64,000 nt of DNA from Tateyamaria pelophila (lineage in GTDB: Bacteria > Pseudomonadota > Alphaproteobacteria > Rhodobacterales > Rhodobacteraceae): contig NZ_JAIMIA010000008.1 of NCBI RefSeq assembly GCF_019966495.1, positions 28,139 through 92,138 on the forward strand, written 5' to 3'. This document shows positions 50,133-59,260 of the stretch, piece by piece. The position numbers were made by a program, and so were the translations under genes. The notes beneath the pieces were generated by a model. The model worked only from the letters and a program-made list of their open reading frames with translations, was not told the DNA's origin and did not search any database. Numbering within the stretch: position 1 is the first letter of the stretch; every line of letters starts with the position of its first letter.

Positions 50133-51242
50133 ATGCGTATCGGGCTGATAGTCAATCCATTTGCCGGGCTTGGTGGTGCCGTTGGCCTGAAAGGGACCGA
50201 CGGACCGGACACCGTTGCCGAGGCAATGCGGCGGGGCGCGCAGGCAAAAGCGGGCGCGCGGGCACGTTTGGCATTGACCAGATTGGCAGACCGCGTTCCC
50301 GGGGCCGCCATCACACTGGCCGCCGGCGCATTGGGCCAGAACTGGGCAGCAGATCTGGACCTGGATGCGACGATCATCGCAAGCCCCACGGTGACGGGCA
50401 CCGCCCGCGACACCAAGGAAGCCGTTCGGGCCATGGGTCCGCTTGATGTGATCGCCTTTGCGGGAGGCGACGGCACGGCCCGCGATGTTGCAAGCGTTGC
50501 CAATGGTGCCGCCCTTCTGGGCATTCCCTGCGGCGTCAAGATGCACTCAGGTGTCTTTGCCGTCTCGCCGCACTCCGCCGGTGCGATGCTGGCAGATCTG
50601 ATGACGTCGCCGGACCGTGTCAGTTGGCTGGACGGTGCCGAAGTGATGGACATCGACGAAGCGGCGTTGCGAAACGGCATTCTTGCGCCGCGTCTTTATG
50701 GGCTTGCGCGCATTCCGGTCTCACGCAACCTGATGCAGGCCGCCAAGGGCGGACCACGGCAAGACGCGGCCAGTGCTTTGTCGAGCGCCGCCCAAGGCAT
50801 CGTGGCCGACATGGACGAACAGACGCTTTATATCATTGGTCCCGGTACCAGCGCAGGGGCGGTCATGACAGCAGCAGGCCACACGGCGACCCCCTTGGGC
50901 GTGGACGCCATGCTGAACCGCGCGCTTGTGGCCCAAGATGCGGACGACGCAACCTTGAAGGGTCTCGCCGAAGGTCGCGACGTGCGCGTCATTCTGGGGG
51001 TGACGGGGCAACAGGGCTTCCTGCTGGGCCGCGGCAATCAACAAATCGGTCCCGCGTTGATCGCCAAGGCAGGCCGCAACGGCCTCATCATTCTGGCCAC
51101 CGAAGACAAGCTGAGCGCACTCGCCCGGCCGCGCTTGCTGGTCGACACCGGAGACCCTGATCTGGATGCGGAACTCGAAGGGTTTGTACGCGTCTCGACC
51201 GGGGCCAACCGCGAGATGATGATGCGTATCGCTTCTGGTTGA
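50133..51242 (+). CDS. ATP-NAD kinase / AcoX-like protein
   Basis: 369 residues; the ATG at 50133 begins MRIGLIVNPFAGLGG, the family N-terminus, though no strong Shine-Dalgarno is seen. The nucleotide-binding AFAGGDGTARDVAS near residue 110 is the hallmark GGDGT of NAD and diacylglycerol kinases. AcoX-type members are longer than NAD kinases and usually sit in catabolic operons, where their substrate is often unknown. It precedes the P-protein-like pair by 73 bp, which contains a regulon motif. Confidence 0.82.
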   Translation: MRIGLIVNPFAGLGGAVGLKGTDGPDTVAEAMRRGAQAKAGARARLALTRLADRVPGAAITLAAGALGQNWAADLDLDATIIASPTVTGTARDTKEAVRAMGPLDVIAFAGGDGTARDVASVANGAALLGIPCGVKMHSGVFAVSPHSAGAMLADLMTSPDRVSWLDGAEVMDIDEAALRNGILAPRLYGLARIPVSRNLMQAAKGGPRQDAASALSSAAQGIVADMDEQTLYIIGPGTSAGAVMTAAGHTATPLGVDAMLNRALVAQDADDATLKGLAEGRDVRVILGVTGQQGFLLGRGNQQIGPALIAKAGRNGLIILATEDKLSALARPRLLVDTGDPDLDAELEGFVRVSTGANREMMMRIASG

Positions 51243-51250
51243 TTAGCATT

Positions 51251-51274
51251 GTGCGATATGCGAACATTTGTGCA
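51251..51274 (+). promoter_or_regulatory. Catabolic-island regulon motif, copy 2
   Basis: GTGCG, ATATGCGAACATTT, GTGCA, with boxes 19 bp apart. It lies 42 bp before the GcvPA-like start, so that pair has its own promoter. Confidence 0.78.
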
Positions 51275-51315
51275 ATAGAGATTCAGTTGCTGTTTGCTGC
51301 ACAATCCGGAGGCCC

Positions 51316-52725
51316 ATGATGACCGACACAACCCGCGCACATCCGTGGATGGCGAACTCTGCCCCCGGCGCAATCCAGGCGATGCTTGACGAGATTGGCG
51401 CCGCGTCCGTTGCGGACGTATTTGAACAGATTCCCCAGGATCATTTCAGAACCACACCGCTGGACTTGCCACCGACGCTGTCGTCGGAAATCGAATTGAA
51501 GCGGGATCTGGTCAGCAAGCTGAAAAAGAACAGTGATTGCGAAACCAATCTCAGCTTTCTGGGGGCCGGCGTCTGGCAACATCATGTGCCGGCAATCGTC
51601 GACGAAATTGTAGGCAGAACCGAATTCGCAACCAATGTCTGGGGCAGCTACCAATCCGATCACGGTCGCAATCAGGCGTGGTTCGAGTTCTCGTCACAAC
51701 TTGGCGCATTGCTGAACCTCGATGTGGTGCAGTTGCCGGTGTATTCCTGGGGTTGTGCCATCGGCCACGCGATGCGTATGGCCCAACGGATCACGGGCCG
51801 CTCAAAAGTGATCGTGTCGCAATTGTCCGATCCGGAGCGATTGTCGGTGATCCGGACCTATTGCCAGCCCTCGGCCATGGAAAGTCATATCGAGGTTGTC
51901 ATGGTGGCCGTCGACCCGACCACCGGCCGCATCGATATCAACGATATGAAATCCAAGCTGGATGGCGACGTGGCTGCCGTCTATGTCGAAAACCCGGCCT
52001 ATCTGGGTACGATCGAGACCGAAGCCGCCGAAATCGCCCGGCTGGCGCGGGCCGCAGGTGCCGAAACCATCGTTGGCGTCGATCCTGTCTCACTCGGGGT
52101 CATGACCGCGCCCGGCGATTACGGTGCGGATATCGTCACCGGTCCGGTACAGCCGCTGGGTGTCCATATGCAATGCGGCGGGGGCGTTGGCGGGTTTATC
52201 GCTTCGCGCGACGAAGAAAAATACGTTCTGGAATATAACGGTTTTCTGGTCTCGATCGTTGAGACGCTGGAGCCGGGACAAGTCGGCTTTGGATTGGCTT
52301 GCCCACACCAGAACTCCTATGGATCACGCGAGCACGGCAAGGACTGGACGGGAAATTCCACCTATCTCTGGGCGATTGCCGGGGCGGTTTACATGAGCCT
52401 TTTGGGGCCAGAGGGTTTCCGGGAACTGGGCAATCTGATTGTCAGCCGGGCGCGTTACGCGGCCAAGTGCCTGTCCGAGGTGCCGGGGGTCAAGATTGTC
52501 TGGCCTGATACCACCTTCAAGGAATTCGTCGTCAATTTCGACGATACCGGCAAAACCGTCGCCGAGGTCAATGACCTGCTGCGCGCGCGCGGCATCTTTG
52601 GCGGCAAGGACATTTCCGGCGAAGACAATGCCCTTGGTCAATCCGCGCTCTATTGTGTCACGGAAGTGCACACAGCCGCCGATATCCGAACACTCTGCGC
52701 CACGCTCAAGGAGGTTTTGTCATGA
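51316..52725 (+). CDS. GcvPA-like (glycine dehydrogenase subunit 1-like) protein
   Basis: 469 residues from the ATG at 51316 (GGAGG 4-8 nt upstream). Fold-type I PLP family without the PLP Lys, like the alpha subunit of two-part P-protein. Recognisable: CETNLSFLGAGVWQHHVPAIVDEI, VWGSYQSDHGRNQAWFEF, SKVIVSQLSDPERLSV. It is longer than usual GcvPA (about 445) and the segment before the lid reads YSWGCAIGHA where the canonical one has a YDGATA-like sequence. This suggests a changed substrate. It overlaps the GcvPB-like gene by 4 bp. No gcvT or gcvH is nearby. Confidence 0.82.
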   Translation: MMTDTTRAHPWMANSAPGAIQAMLDEIGAASVADVFEQIPQDHFRTTPLDLPPTLSSEIELKRDLVSKLKKNSDCETNLSFLGAGVWQHHVPAIVDEIVGRTEFATNVWGSYQSDHGRNQAWFEFSSQLGALLNLDVVQLPVYSWGCAIGHAMRMAQRITGRSKVIVSQLSDPERLSVIRTYCQPSAMESHIEVVMVAVDPTTGRIDINDMKSKLDGDVAAVYVENPAYLGTIETEAAEIARLARAAGAETIVGVDPVSLGVMTAPGDYGADIVTGPVQPLGVHMQCGGGVGGFIASRDEEKYVLEYNGFLVSIVETLEPGQVGFGLACPHQNSYGSREHGKDWTGNSTYLWAIAGAVYMSLLGPEGFRELGNLIVSRARYAAKCLSEVPGVKIVWPDTTFKEFVVNFDDTGKTVAEVNDLLRARGIFGGKDISGEDNALGQSALYCVTEVHTAADIRTLCATLKEVLS

Positions 52726-54281
52726 CCCGCATCCCAGAATTCCGCGCCGCAAAATGGAACGAACCCGTTGTCATGGAAATGGGTCGTCCCGGTGCCCGCG
52801 GGCAGCTTTTTCCCGCCCCCGAGGAGGAAGTGACGCAAGCTGTCGGAACCAATCTGATCCCGGGCGCAATGGCCCGCAAGGACAGTGCGAAACTGCCCGA
52901 GATCACCGAGTTCGAGGCCCAACGGCATTACTTGCACCTCAGCCAGATGACGCTGGGCATGATGGGCATCAGCCTCTTTGGGACCTGCACGATGAAGTAC
53001 AATTCAAAGACCGCCGAATATGCGACGCTGCGCCCGGAATTGGCCGAAGTGCATCCGTACCAACATCCCGACACCTTGCAGGGTGTGCTTGAGATCATTC
53101 ATGATTTCGATGGCATCCTGCGCAGTTTGTCCGGCATGGATCAGTTCATATTTCAGGCAGGCGGCGGGGCAGACGCTGCCTATACGATGACCGCCGTGGC
53201 GCGCGCCTACTGGCAGGATCGTGGCATGCTGGGACAGCGCACTGAAATGGTGACGTCGATGCAGGCGCATCCGTGCAATCCCGCCACCGCCGCAGCTGCG
53301 GGCTTCAAGGTGGTGAACCTTCCGCTGGAGGAAAACGGCTATCCGTCGCTCGACGCACTCAAGGCGGCGGTGAGCGAAAAGACCGCGCTGATCATGATCA
53401 ACAACCCCGACGACATGGGCATCTACAACCCCGAGATCAAGGAATGGGTCAAGGTTGCCAAAGAGGCAGGTGCGCTTTGCTTTTATGATCACGCCAACTT
53501 CAATGGGGTGATGGGCAAGCTGTCAGCGCGCGAGCTTGGCTTTGATGCGTGCATGTTCATGCTGCACAAGACATTCGGCGCGCCCAAGGCGGGCGGTGGC
53601 CCGGCAGTGGGGGCCTATGGCTGTACCGATGCGCTGGCCCCCTATCTGCCCTGCCCGGTCGTGGTGAAGGACGGGGATCGCTATGTCCTCGATGAGGACC
53701 GCCCGAAATCCGCGGGCAAGGTCCGCGAGTTCTGGGGCAACATACCGCAAGTGGTAAAAGCCTATGCCTGGTCGCGTGCGATGGGTGCTGACGGAATCAA
53801 TCTGGCTTCAGATATCTCCGTGGTTGCGAATAACTACATGGACAAGAAACTGGCCGAAATTCCGGGCCTCGAAATTTCCAACCCGTCGATCAACGCCCAT
53901 CGCATGGAAATGACGCGCTGGTCATTGGGACCGCTGACCGAAGAAACAGGTGTCTCTACTGTCGATTTCGCAAACCGCATGGCCGATTACGGCATCGACC
54001 CCTATTGGATGAGCCACGAACCCTGGATCGTGGCGGAGCCGTTCACGCCCGAAGCGGGCGAGTTGTGGTCAAAGGAAGACATCGACACCTGGATCGGAGT
54101 CATCGCGCAGATCGCCGAAGAAGCCCGCATCGATCCCGAAATGGTCAAGACCGCCCCCCACAATCAGGCCATCGCACAGGTGAAGGGCGACGCCTTCGAA
54201 GATCCTGCCAAATGGGCGATGACATGGCGTGCCTATCAGCGCAAAATCCTGGGCGAAAACAAAGCGAAAGGCGTTGCGTGA
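52722..54281 (+). CDS. GcvPB-like (glycine dehydrogenase subunit 2-like) protein
   Basis: 519 residues. PLP-binding subunit: the Schiff-base Lys is in FMLHKTFGAPKAGGGP (Lys near residue 283). In true GcvPB the loop after it is usually PHGGGGPG; here His-Gly is Lys-Ala. Other conserved blocks are GTCTMKYNSKTAEYATLRPEL and HPYQHPDTLQGVLEI. It probably decarboxylates an amino acid together with the GcvPA-like subunit, but glycine is not assured. It converges on the FAD oxidase gene, stops 18 bp apart. Confidence 0.82.
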   Translation: MTRIPEFRAAKWNEPVVMEMGRPGARGQLFPAPEEEVTQAVGTNLIPGAMARKDSAKLPEITEFEAQRHYLHLSQMTLGMMGISLFGTCTMKYNSKTAEYATLRPELAEVHPYQHPDTLQGVLEIIHDFDGILRSLSGMDQFIFQAGGGADAAYTMTAVARAYWQDRGMLGQRTEMVTSMQAHPCNPATAAAAGFKVVNLPLEENGYPSLDALKAAVSEKTALIMINNPDDMGIYNPEIKEWVKVAKEAGALCFYDHANFNGVMGKLSARELGFDACMFMLHKTFGAPKAGGGPAVGAYGCTDALAPYLPCPVVVKDGDRYVLDEDRPKSAGKVREFWGNIPQVVKAYAWSRAMGADGINLASDISVVANNYMDKKLAEIPGLEISNPSINAHRMEMTRWSLGPLTEETGVSTVDFANRMADYGIDPYWMSHEPWIVAEPFTPEAGELWSKEDIDTWIGVIAQIAEEARIDPEMVKTAPHNQAIAQVKGDAFEDPAKWAMTWRAYQRKILGENKAKGVA

Positions 54282-54299
54282 GCAATGGACGCGTCTGGT

Positions 54300-55436
54300 T
54301 TAGTCTGCGAGAACGGAAATCCCGGTCATGTTCATCGCAGGGCTGTGCCCCATGACCAGATCGGCGATCACGCGGGCGGTCATAGGTCCGGCCGTGAAGC
54401 CAACCCAGGGGAACAGGGCAAGATAGAAGCCGGGAACGCCGCGCGCTTCGCCAATGATGGGCCGCCAGTCAGGCGTCCCGTTCACCCACGCCGTCCAGCT
54501 TCGGATCGTGCGGGCCTGTGCCAGTCGCGGCACAACGCCCGCGGCCATCGCCATATTGCCCGCAAAGTTCACAGGGTTCGTGGCAAGTCCACCATGGCCG
54601 CGCACATCTGCCGCCCAACCGCCGCCAATGATGCAGCCCCCGTTCGCCGCCTGTTTCAGCGACAGCTTTCCGGCCGCAGAATAGATCAGGTGCGGTATCA
54701 AAGGTGCGATCGGTTCGGTCACGGTAACCTGAAGTGGGAAGCCGCCCAAGTCGATCTGGACGCCCAGCATGGCGGCAATCTCCGCCGCCTTGGCCCCTGC
54801 CGTGTTGATGATTTTTTCGGCATGAAAACCGCCACGCGGTGTCATGACTTCGAAAGCGCCAGCCTTACCGGACAGCCCGGTAACAGGCGTCTCGCTGTAC
54901 AGTATCGCGCCGGCAGCCACAGCGGCGCGCGCGATCGCGGGCGTGGCGCGCAACGGGTTTGCCTTGCCTTCACCTGGACAAAACCCGCCTCCGATGGCGT
55001 CGTCCGACAGGTACGGTGCGATGGCGCGCAACCCGTCGCGATCCAGTATTTCCGTGGTGACACCCACGCTGGATTCCACCTTGGCCTTGGCTTCGATCAG
55101 GCGCATCTGGGATGGCTCAGTTGCGACGACGATGCCGCCGCCCAGTTTGACATCAAGATCTTCGTCTACCTCCGCCCCAAGGGCCTGCCACATCGCAATC
55201 GACTGCTGAAGGAACCGCAGCGTGGGTGCATAAGCCCGCGCCCATCCTTCTCCATAATTCACAAACTCCGGATACTGGATTTGGAGATGCAACGACCCGG
55301 CATTGGCGCCGGAGGCCTGCGCGCCCAGATCGCCCGCCTCCAACAACACAACGCGCGTACCTTCGCGCGCCAGAAACCACGCGGTCATCAGACCGACAAT
55401 CCCACCACCGATCACAACGACATCCACGCGGGTCAT
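54300..55436 (-). CDS. FAD-dependent amine/imino-acid oxidase (DAO family), paralogue 1
   Basis: 378 residues. FAD fold VVVIGGGIVGLMTAWFLA at residues 6-23, then GAQASGANAGSLHLQIQ and a C-terminal PWVGFTAGPMTARVIADL. Closest recognisable relatives are HcnC, opine oxidase subunit B and D-hydroxyproline dehydrogenase beta subunits. It shares the ANAGSLH block with the gene at 62700. Its start is only 29 bp from the divergent DHDPS-family start, leaving almost no room for two promoters. Confidence 0.87.
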   Translation of the reverse strand: MTRVDVVVIGGGIVGLMTAWFLAREGTRVVLLEAGDLGAQASGANAGSLHLQIQYPEFVNYGEGWARAYAPTLRFLQQSIAMWQALGAEVDEDLDVKLGGGIVVATEPSQMRLIEAKAKVESSVGVTTEILDRDGLRAIAPYLSDDAIGGGFCPGEGKANPLRATPAIARAAVAAGAILYSETPVTGLSGKAGAFEVMTPRGGFHAEKIINTAGAKAAEIAAMLGVQIDLGGFPLQVTVTEPIAPLIPHLIYSAAGKLSLKQAANGGCIIGGGWAADVRGHGGLATNPVNFAGNMAMAAGVVPRLAQARTIRSWTAWVNGTPDWRPIIGEARGVPGFYLALFPWVGFTAGPMTARVIADLVMGHSPAMNMTGISVLAD

Positions 55437-55465
55437 GCCGCGCCCATCTCGAAAAGGACCACAGG

Positions 55466-56416
55466 ATGAGACCGACCTATTCCGGCAGCCACACTGTCAC
55501 AGTCACGCCGTTCACGCCGGGCGGCACAGAAATCGATTACGAGGCCTGGGAAGGGTTCCTTGACTGGCAGGTCGCGTGCGGGGTGCCGGGCGTGATCATC
55601 CTTGGAACCACGGGTGAATTCCTGACCATCAGCGACGCCGAACGCAGCGCATTCGTCAAACACACCGTCAATTACGTGAATGGACGTATGGTTGTCTGGG
55701 TCGGCACGATGAACGCGTACACGCCCAACGCGGTGCGGTACTCCAAGGAGGCCGAAGACCTCGGCGCGGATGGACTGATGATCATTCCGCCATATTACTA
55801 CACGCCGACCGAGGACGAGATCTTTGAGTACTACCGGGCGATCTGTGAGGCGCAGGATTTGCAGATCATGCTCTATAACAACCCGTTCACGTCGAATGTG
55901 GATATGCCCGCACGCTTGGTTGGTCGTCTGGCCAAAAGCTTCGAGCAAATCCGATACATCAAGGAAGCCTCGCAACGCACTGAACGCATTCAGGATATTT
56001 TGGTCGCAAGCGAAGGCCACATGATCCCGTGGGCGGGCCAACGCGTGCTTGAGAGCTACAAACTGGGCGCGAAAGGATATGTGAACCCCTACGGCAACTA
56101 CATTCCGCGCGCCTCGGTCAAATTCGTCGAATGGGCGGAGCAGGAACGTTGGGACGATGTCTGGGCGGTTCAATCGGTCATTTCGAAATTCGACACCATC
56201 ATCACGGACGGGCATCCGCTTTACGGGCATCAATGCTATTCCAAGGCTCTTGCAGCCGCGGCCGGGCATCCGGTCGGAGATGTGCGCGCACCGATCACCA
56301 CGTTTGAGAGCCTTGGTGCGGAAGGCCGCGAGCGCGTTGCCAAAATGGTGCCGCTGATGCAGGAACTGGACGCCATCGTGAACGACATCGAGGCGCGACC
56401 TGTAGCGGCAGAGTAG
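55466..56416 (+). CDS. DHDPS/N-acetylneuraminate-lyase family enzyme
   Basis: 316 residues from the ATG at 55466 (AAGGA upstream). Class I aldolase TIM barrel: GTTGEFLTI, YYYTPTEDEIFEYY, catalytic Tyr in LYNNPF (residue 137) and Schiff-base Lys in YIKEAS (residue 166). The family includes pyrroline-4-hydroxy-2-carboxylate deaminase of hydroxyproline degradation, which would suit the oxidases here, but also many sugar-acid lyases. No repressor or epimerase is beside it. Confidence 0.87.
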   Translation: MRPTYSGSHTVTVTPFTPGGTEIDYEAWEGFLDWQVACGVPGVIILGTTGEFLTISDAERSAFVKHTVNYVNGRMVVWVGTMNAYTPNAVRYSKEAEDLGADGLMIIPPYYYTPTEDEIFEYYRAICEAQDLQIMLYNNPFTSNVDMPARLVGRLAKSFEQIRYIKEASQRTERIQDILVASEGHMIPWAGQRVLESYKLGAKGYVNPYGNYIPRASVKFVEWAEQERWDDVWAVQSVISKFDTIITDGHPLYGHQCYSKALAAAAGHPVGDVRAPITTFESLGAEGRERVAKMVPLMQELDAIVNDIEARPVAAE

Positions 56417-56432
56417 GCTCACTGCGCGCACC

Positions 56433-57206
56433 TCATCGGATGTAGGCCGCGCCGTTGAGGTCGATCGTGGCACCTGTCAGGTGCCGCGCCCGCCCCTCGG
56501 CCAGAAAGACCGCCATTTCCGCAATGTCGGATGGCGGCACCCATTCCCCCATTGGCAGCGTCGCGGTCACCGCCGCTTCGCCACCCGTGTTGGCGGCACT
56601 GTCGACGGACATCTGCGTGCGGACAACGCCGGGTGCGATGACATAGGCCAGGATACCCTTGGCCGCGTAGTTCCGGGCCACGGTCTTGGTCGCCGCCGCA
56701 ATCGCCGCCTTGGAGGCTGCATACGAAATTGCGCCGGGGTTCGATGTCCCGCGTGTCGTGACCCAGCTTCCGATGGCGATTACCGCGCCGCCCGTACCCG
56801 CATCCAGCCAAGCCCGCACCGCGTGGCGCAGCAAACGTGCGGGCGCATAAACGTTGACGGCCATGGACCGGTGCCATGCCTCGTCCCAATCCTCAATCGG
56901 GTCCTCGATCCCGCCCGCCTGCCGCATGATGCCCGCATTGTTGACCAGCACGTCGATCTGACCATCTGCGGCCACCACAGCCTGATCCCAGAACCCGTCG
57001 ACCGCATCCATATCGCCAAAATCGGCCTGCAACAGCGTCACCTGCCCCGGTGCGGCATGCGCTGTCGCCGCTTCGACCCCGGCACGATCCCCGCCATAAT
57101 GCGCGATGACCGTTGCGCCCGCGTCGATCATTGCCACGGCAGTCGCAGCGCCAATCCCCTTGGACGCCCCCGTAACGATGACTGTCTTTCCGGAAAGTGT
57201 GCCCAT
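56433..57206 (-). CDS. Short-chain dehydrogenase/reductase 1
   Basis: 257 residues, classical SDR: TGASKGIG cofactor motif at residues 12-19, NNAG near 90, active-site Ser in IGSWVTTRG and YAASK near 162. The residue after the second strand is not acidic (AHYGGDR), so NADP is likelier than NAD. It oxidises or reduces an alcohol/ketone of unknown identity. It follows the Old Yellow Enzyme gene by 3 bp, same operon. Confidence 0.9.
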   Translation of the reverse strand: MGTLSGKTVIVTGASKGIGAATAVAMIDAGATVIAHYGGDRAGVEAATAHAAPGQVTLLQADFGDMDAVDGFWDQAVVAADGQIDVLVNNAGIMRQAGGIEDPIEDWDEAWHRSMAVNVYAPARLLRHAVRAWLDAGTGGAVIAIGSWVTTRGTSNPGAISYAASKAAIAAATKTVARNYAAKGILAYVIAPGVVRTQMSVDSAANTGGEAAVTATLPMGEWVPPSDIAEMAVFLAEGRARHLTGATIDLNGAAYIR

Positions 57207-57209
57207 GCT

Positions 57210-58310
57210 CTATTTCCTTGATACAAAGGGGGTTGCGCGCAATTTGGGATTGCAGCGTGCGTAAGGGGCAGGCAGGGCAATCTCTTCGTCCAAGGCGACC
57301 GCTGCTTTCCAGGTCCAGCGCGGGTCCCACAGCATGCCACGGGCCAGTGCGACCATGTCAGCCTGTCCTGTCCGCAGGATCGTCTCTGCTTGAATGGGGT
57401 CTGTGATCTGTCCCACCGACATTGTCGCGATCCCGGCCTCTGCGCGGATGCGGGCAGAGAAATCCACCTGATATCCCGGCCCGACGGTGATCTGCTGTGC
57501 CTGATCCAAACCACCCGACGAGACATCGACCATGTCGCAGCCCAAGTCCTTGAGCGCACGGCAGAATTCAATCGATTGTTCGATGTCCCACCCGCCTTCG
57601 ATCCAATCCGACGCGGACAGGCGCACCATCACGGGTTTATCCTCCGGAAAGGCTTCGCGCACCGCTTGGAAAACCTCCAGCGGATACCGCATCCGCGCGT
57701 CAAGGCTGCCTCCATATTCGTCGTCCCGCGTATTGGTGATGGGCGACAGGAACTGATGCAGCAGGTATCCGTGCGCCACATGCAGTTGGATGGTGTCGAA
57801 TCCCGCGCGATCTGCACGCATTGTGGCATCCACGAATGCCTGCTTGATACGCTCCAGATCCGCAGCGTCCATGGGATCAGGTGCGGGCCATCCGGGCAGA
57901 TAGGGGACGGCCGATGGAGCCTGCGGGTGCCATGCCCCCTCCCCTTCAATCATTTGTCCACCTAGCCAAGGCGCGACGGTGCTGCCCTTGCGGCCAGCAT
58001 GGCCAAGCTGAATCCCGATGGCCATGTCACCCACGGACTTCATGAACGACACAATCCGCGCAAAAGCCTCTTCGGTGGCGTCGTCATAGAGGCCGGTGCA
58101 GCCCAGCGTGATCCGCCCATCGGGTTCGACGCCGGTCGCTTCAGTAAAGATCAGGCCGGACCCTGACAGCGCAAACTGCCCCAGATGCACCATGTGCCAG
58201 TCCTGCGGCACGCCGTCCTTTGCGGAATACTGGCACATGGGCGCGACCGTGATCCTATTGGGAATCGTAAGCCCGCGCAACGTGATCGGTGAAAAGAGTG
58301 TACTGGCCAT
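57210..58310 (-). CDS. NADH:flavin oxidoreductase, Old Yellow Enzyme family (YqjM-like)
   Basis: 366 residues from the ATG at 58310 (AAGGA upstream). FMN TIM barrel: LTIPNRITVAPMCQYSAKDG with the Cys of the YqjM group, GIQLGHAGRKGS, and HVAHGYLLHQFLSP with the His pair that binds the substrate carbonyl, DEYGGSLDARMRY. Likely reduces or isomerises an activated alkene. It is divergent from the TIM-barrel isomerase gene across regulon motif copy 3. Confidence 0.92.
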   Translation of the reverse strand: MASTLFSPITLRGLTIPNRITVAPMCQYSAKDGVPQDWHMVHLGQFALSGSGLIFTEATGVEPDGRITLGCTGLYDDATEEAFARIVSFMKSVGDMAIGIQLGHAGRKGSTVAPWLGGQMIEGEGAWHPQAPSAVPYLPGWPAPDPMDAADLERIKQAFVDATMRADRAGFDTIQLHVAHGYLLHQFLSPITNTRDDEYGGSLDARMRYPLEVFQAVREAFPEDKPVMVRLSASDWIEGGWDIEQSIEFCRALKDLGCDMVDVSSGGLDQAQQITVGPGYQVDFSARIRAEAGIATMSVGQITDPIQAETILRTGQADMVALARGMLWDPRWTWKAAVALDEEIALPAPYARCNPKLRATPFVSRK

Positions 58311-58345
58311 TTGGCGTCCTTCATTTCGGATTGCCCCACGCATTC

Positions 58346-58369
58346 GTGCGGTATAGAAACATTTGTGCG
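58346..58369 (+). promoter_or_regulatory. Catabolic-island regulon motif, copy 3
   Basis: GTGCG, GTATAGAAACATTT, GTGCG; boxes 19 bp apart. It lies 36 bp from the Old Yellow Enzyme start and 51 bp from the isomerase start. A separate palindrome TGTCAG-N6-CTGACA follows at 58381-58398. Confidence 0.78.
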
Positions 58370-58380
58370 TAGATTGAACA

Positions 58381-58398
58381 TGTCAGGCCAGTCTGACA
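58381..58398. promoter_or_regulatory. Palindrome in the OYE/isomerase promoter
   Basis: TGTCAG, six bases, CTGACA: a perfect 6+6 inverted repeat between regulon motif copy 3 and the isomerase Shine-Dalgarno. It happens to fit TGT-N12-ACA, but a PpsR role outside the photosynthesis genes is not assumed. A second operator or a leader hairpin is possible. Confidence 0.45.
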
Positions 58399-58420
58399 AG
58401 TGGAAAGGGACCCCATCCAA

Positions 58421-59260
58421 ATGACAAAACTTGAAGTCGCCGCCAGTACGTTTCCATTTCTCTATTCGCATGACGGTCTGGGGGCGATGAAACATCTTCA
58501 GGGCCTTGGTTATGATATCTTCGAGTTGATGGTCTTTCCCCCGCATTGCTGGCCGCGCGAAATGTCCGCCGAACAGCGCAAAGAGTACAAGATATGGCTG
58601 GATGGCGAGGGTCTCCGCATCTCGTCTTTTTGCTATCCGCTTCTCGACAACAATCCAAACGGCGTCGACAAACTGATGCGCGAATACACGCTGGATCGGT
58701 ATCGCGAGGCCATCGATTTTGCCGCTGAATTGTCCTGCCCTTACGTTGTCGCGATCCCGGGACCTGTCAATAGCCTGATCAATCCGCCACACCAATGGAT
58801 GCTGGACTGGTTCGTCGAGGGCATGAAGGCCTTGGTCGATCATGCCAACGGCACCGGAGTTGAGCTTTTGCTGGAAAACGTACCGTTCACCTATCTGCCC
58901 ACGGCGCAGGATATGGTGGACACGGCAAATCTCATCGGTCCGGAGGTCGGCATCAATTTCGACGTCTGCAACAGCGCGTTCATCAAGGAAGACCCCGCCG
59001 CGGCGATCCGGATGATGGGCGACAAACTCAAGAACGTGCATATCTCCGATAGCGGCTATGACGAGTTCGTGCATGCCCGTCTTGGCACCGGCGTTGTCGA
59101 TCCCGGCCCGGTTTTCGAGGCGCTTACGGACATTGGCTACTCCGGTGCAACCGTGCTTGAGATCATCGCCGACGCGCTTCAACCCGGAGCGGATCCAGAC
59201 GGTGACATCAAGGCAAGCCACAAGATTCTGGCAGATGCAGGCTGGAACCCTTTGCCCTAG
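58421..59260 (+). CDS. Sugar phosphate isomerase/epimerase-like TIM barrel
   Basis: 279 residues from the ATG at 58421 (AAAGGGA upstream). AP-endonuclease-2/hydroxypyruvate-isomerase fold: metal-ligand Glu in VELLLENVPF (near residue 158), NFDVCNSAF, NVHISDSGYDEFVHARLGTGVVDPG with the His/Asp ligands, and a terminal Glu in TVLEIIADAL. Probably isomerises a sugar acid or hydroxy-keto acid; the substrate is unknown. Its stop codon overlaps that of the convergent SDR gene (CTAG). Confidence 0.85.
   Translation: MTKLEVAASTFPFLYSHDGLGAMKHLQGLGYDIFELMVFPPHCWPREMSAEQRKEYKIWLDGEGLRISSFCYPLLDNNPNGVDKLMREYTLDRYREAIDFAAELSCPYVVAIPGPVNSLINPPHQWMLDWFVEGMKALVDHANGTGVELLLENVPFTYLPTAQDMVDTANLIGPEVGINFDVCNSAFIKEDPAAAIRMMGDKLKNVHISDSGYDEFVHARLGTGVVDPGPVFEALTDIGYSGATVLEIIADALQPGADPDGDIKASHKILADAGWNPLP

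Noticed and set aside
58381..58398. TGT-N12-ACA palindrome as a PpsR site
   Set aside because: It fits the loose consensus, but the neighbouring genes have no link to photosynthesis; kept only as an unassigned palindrome.
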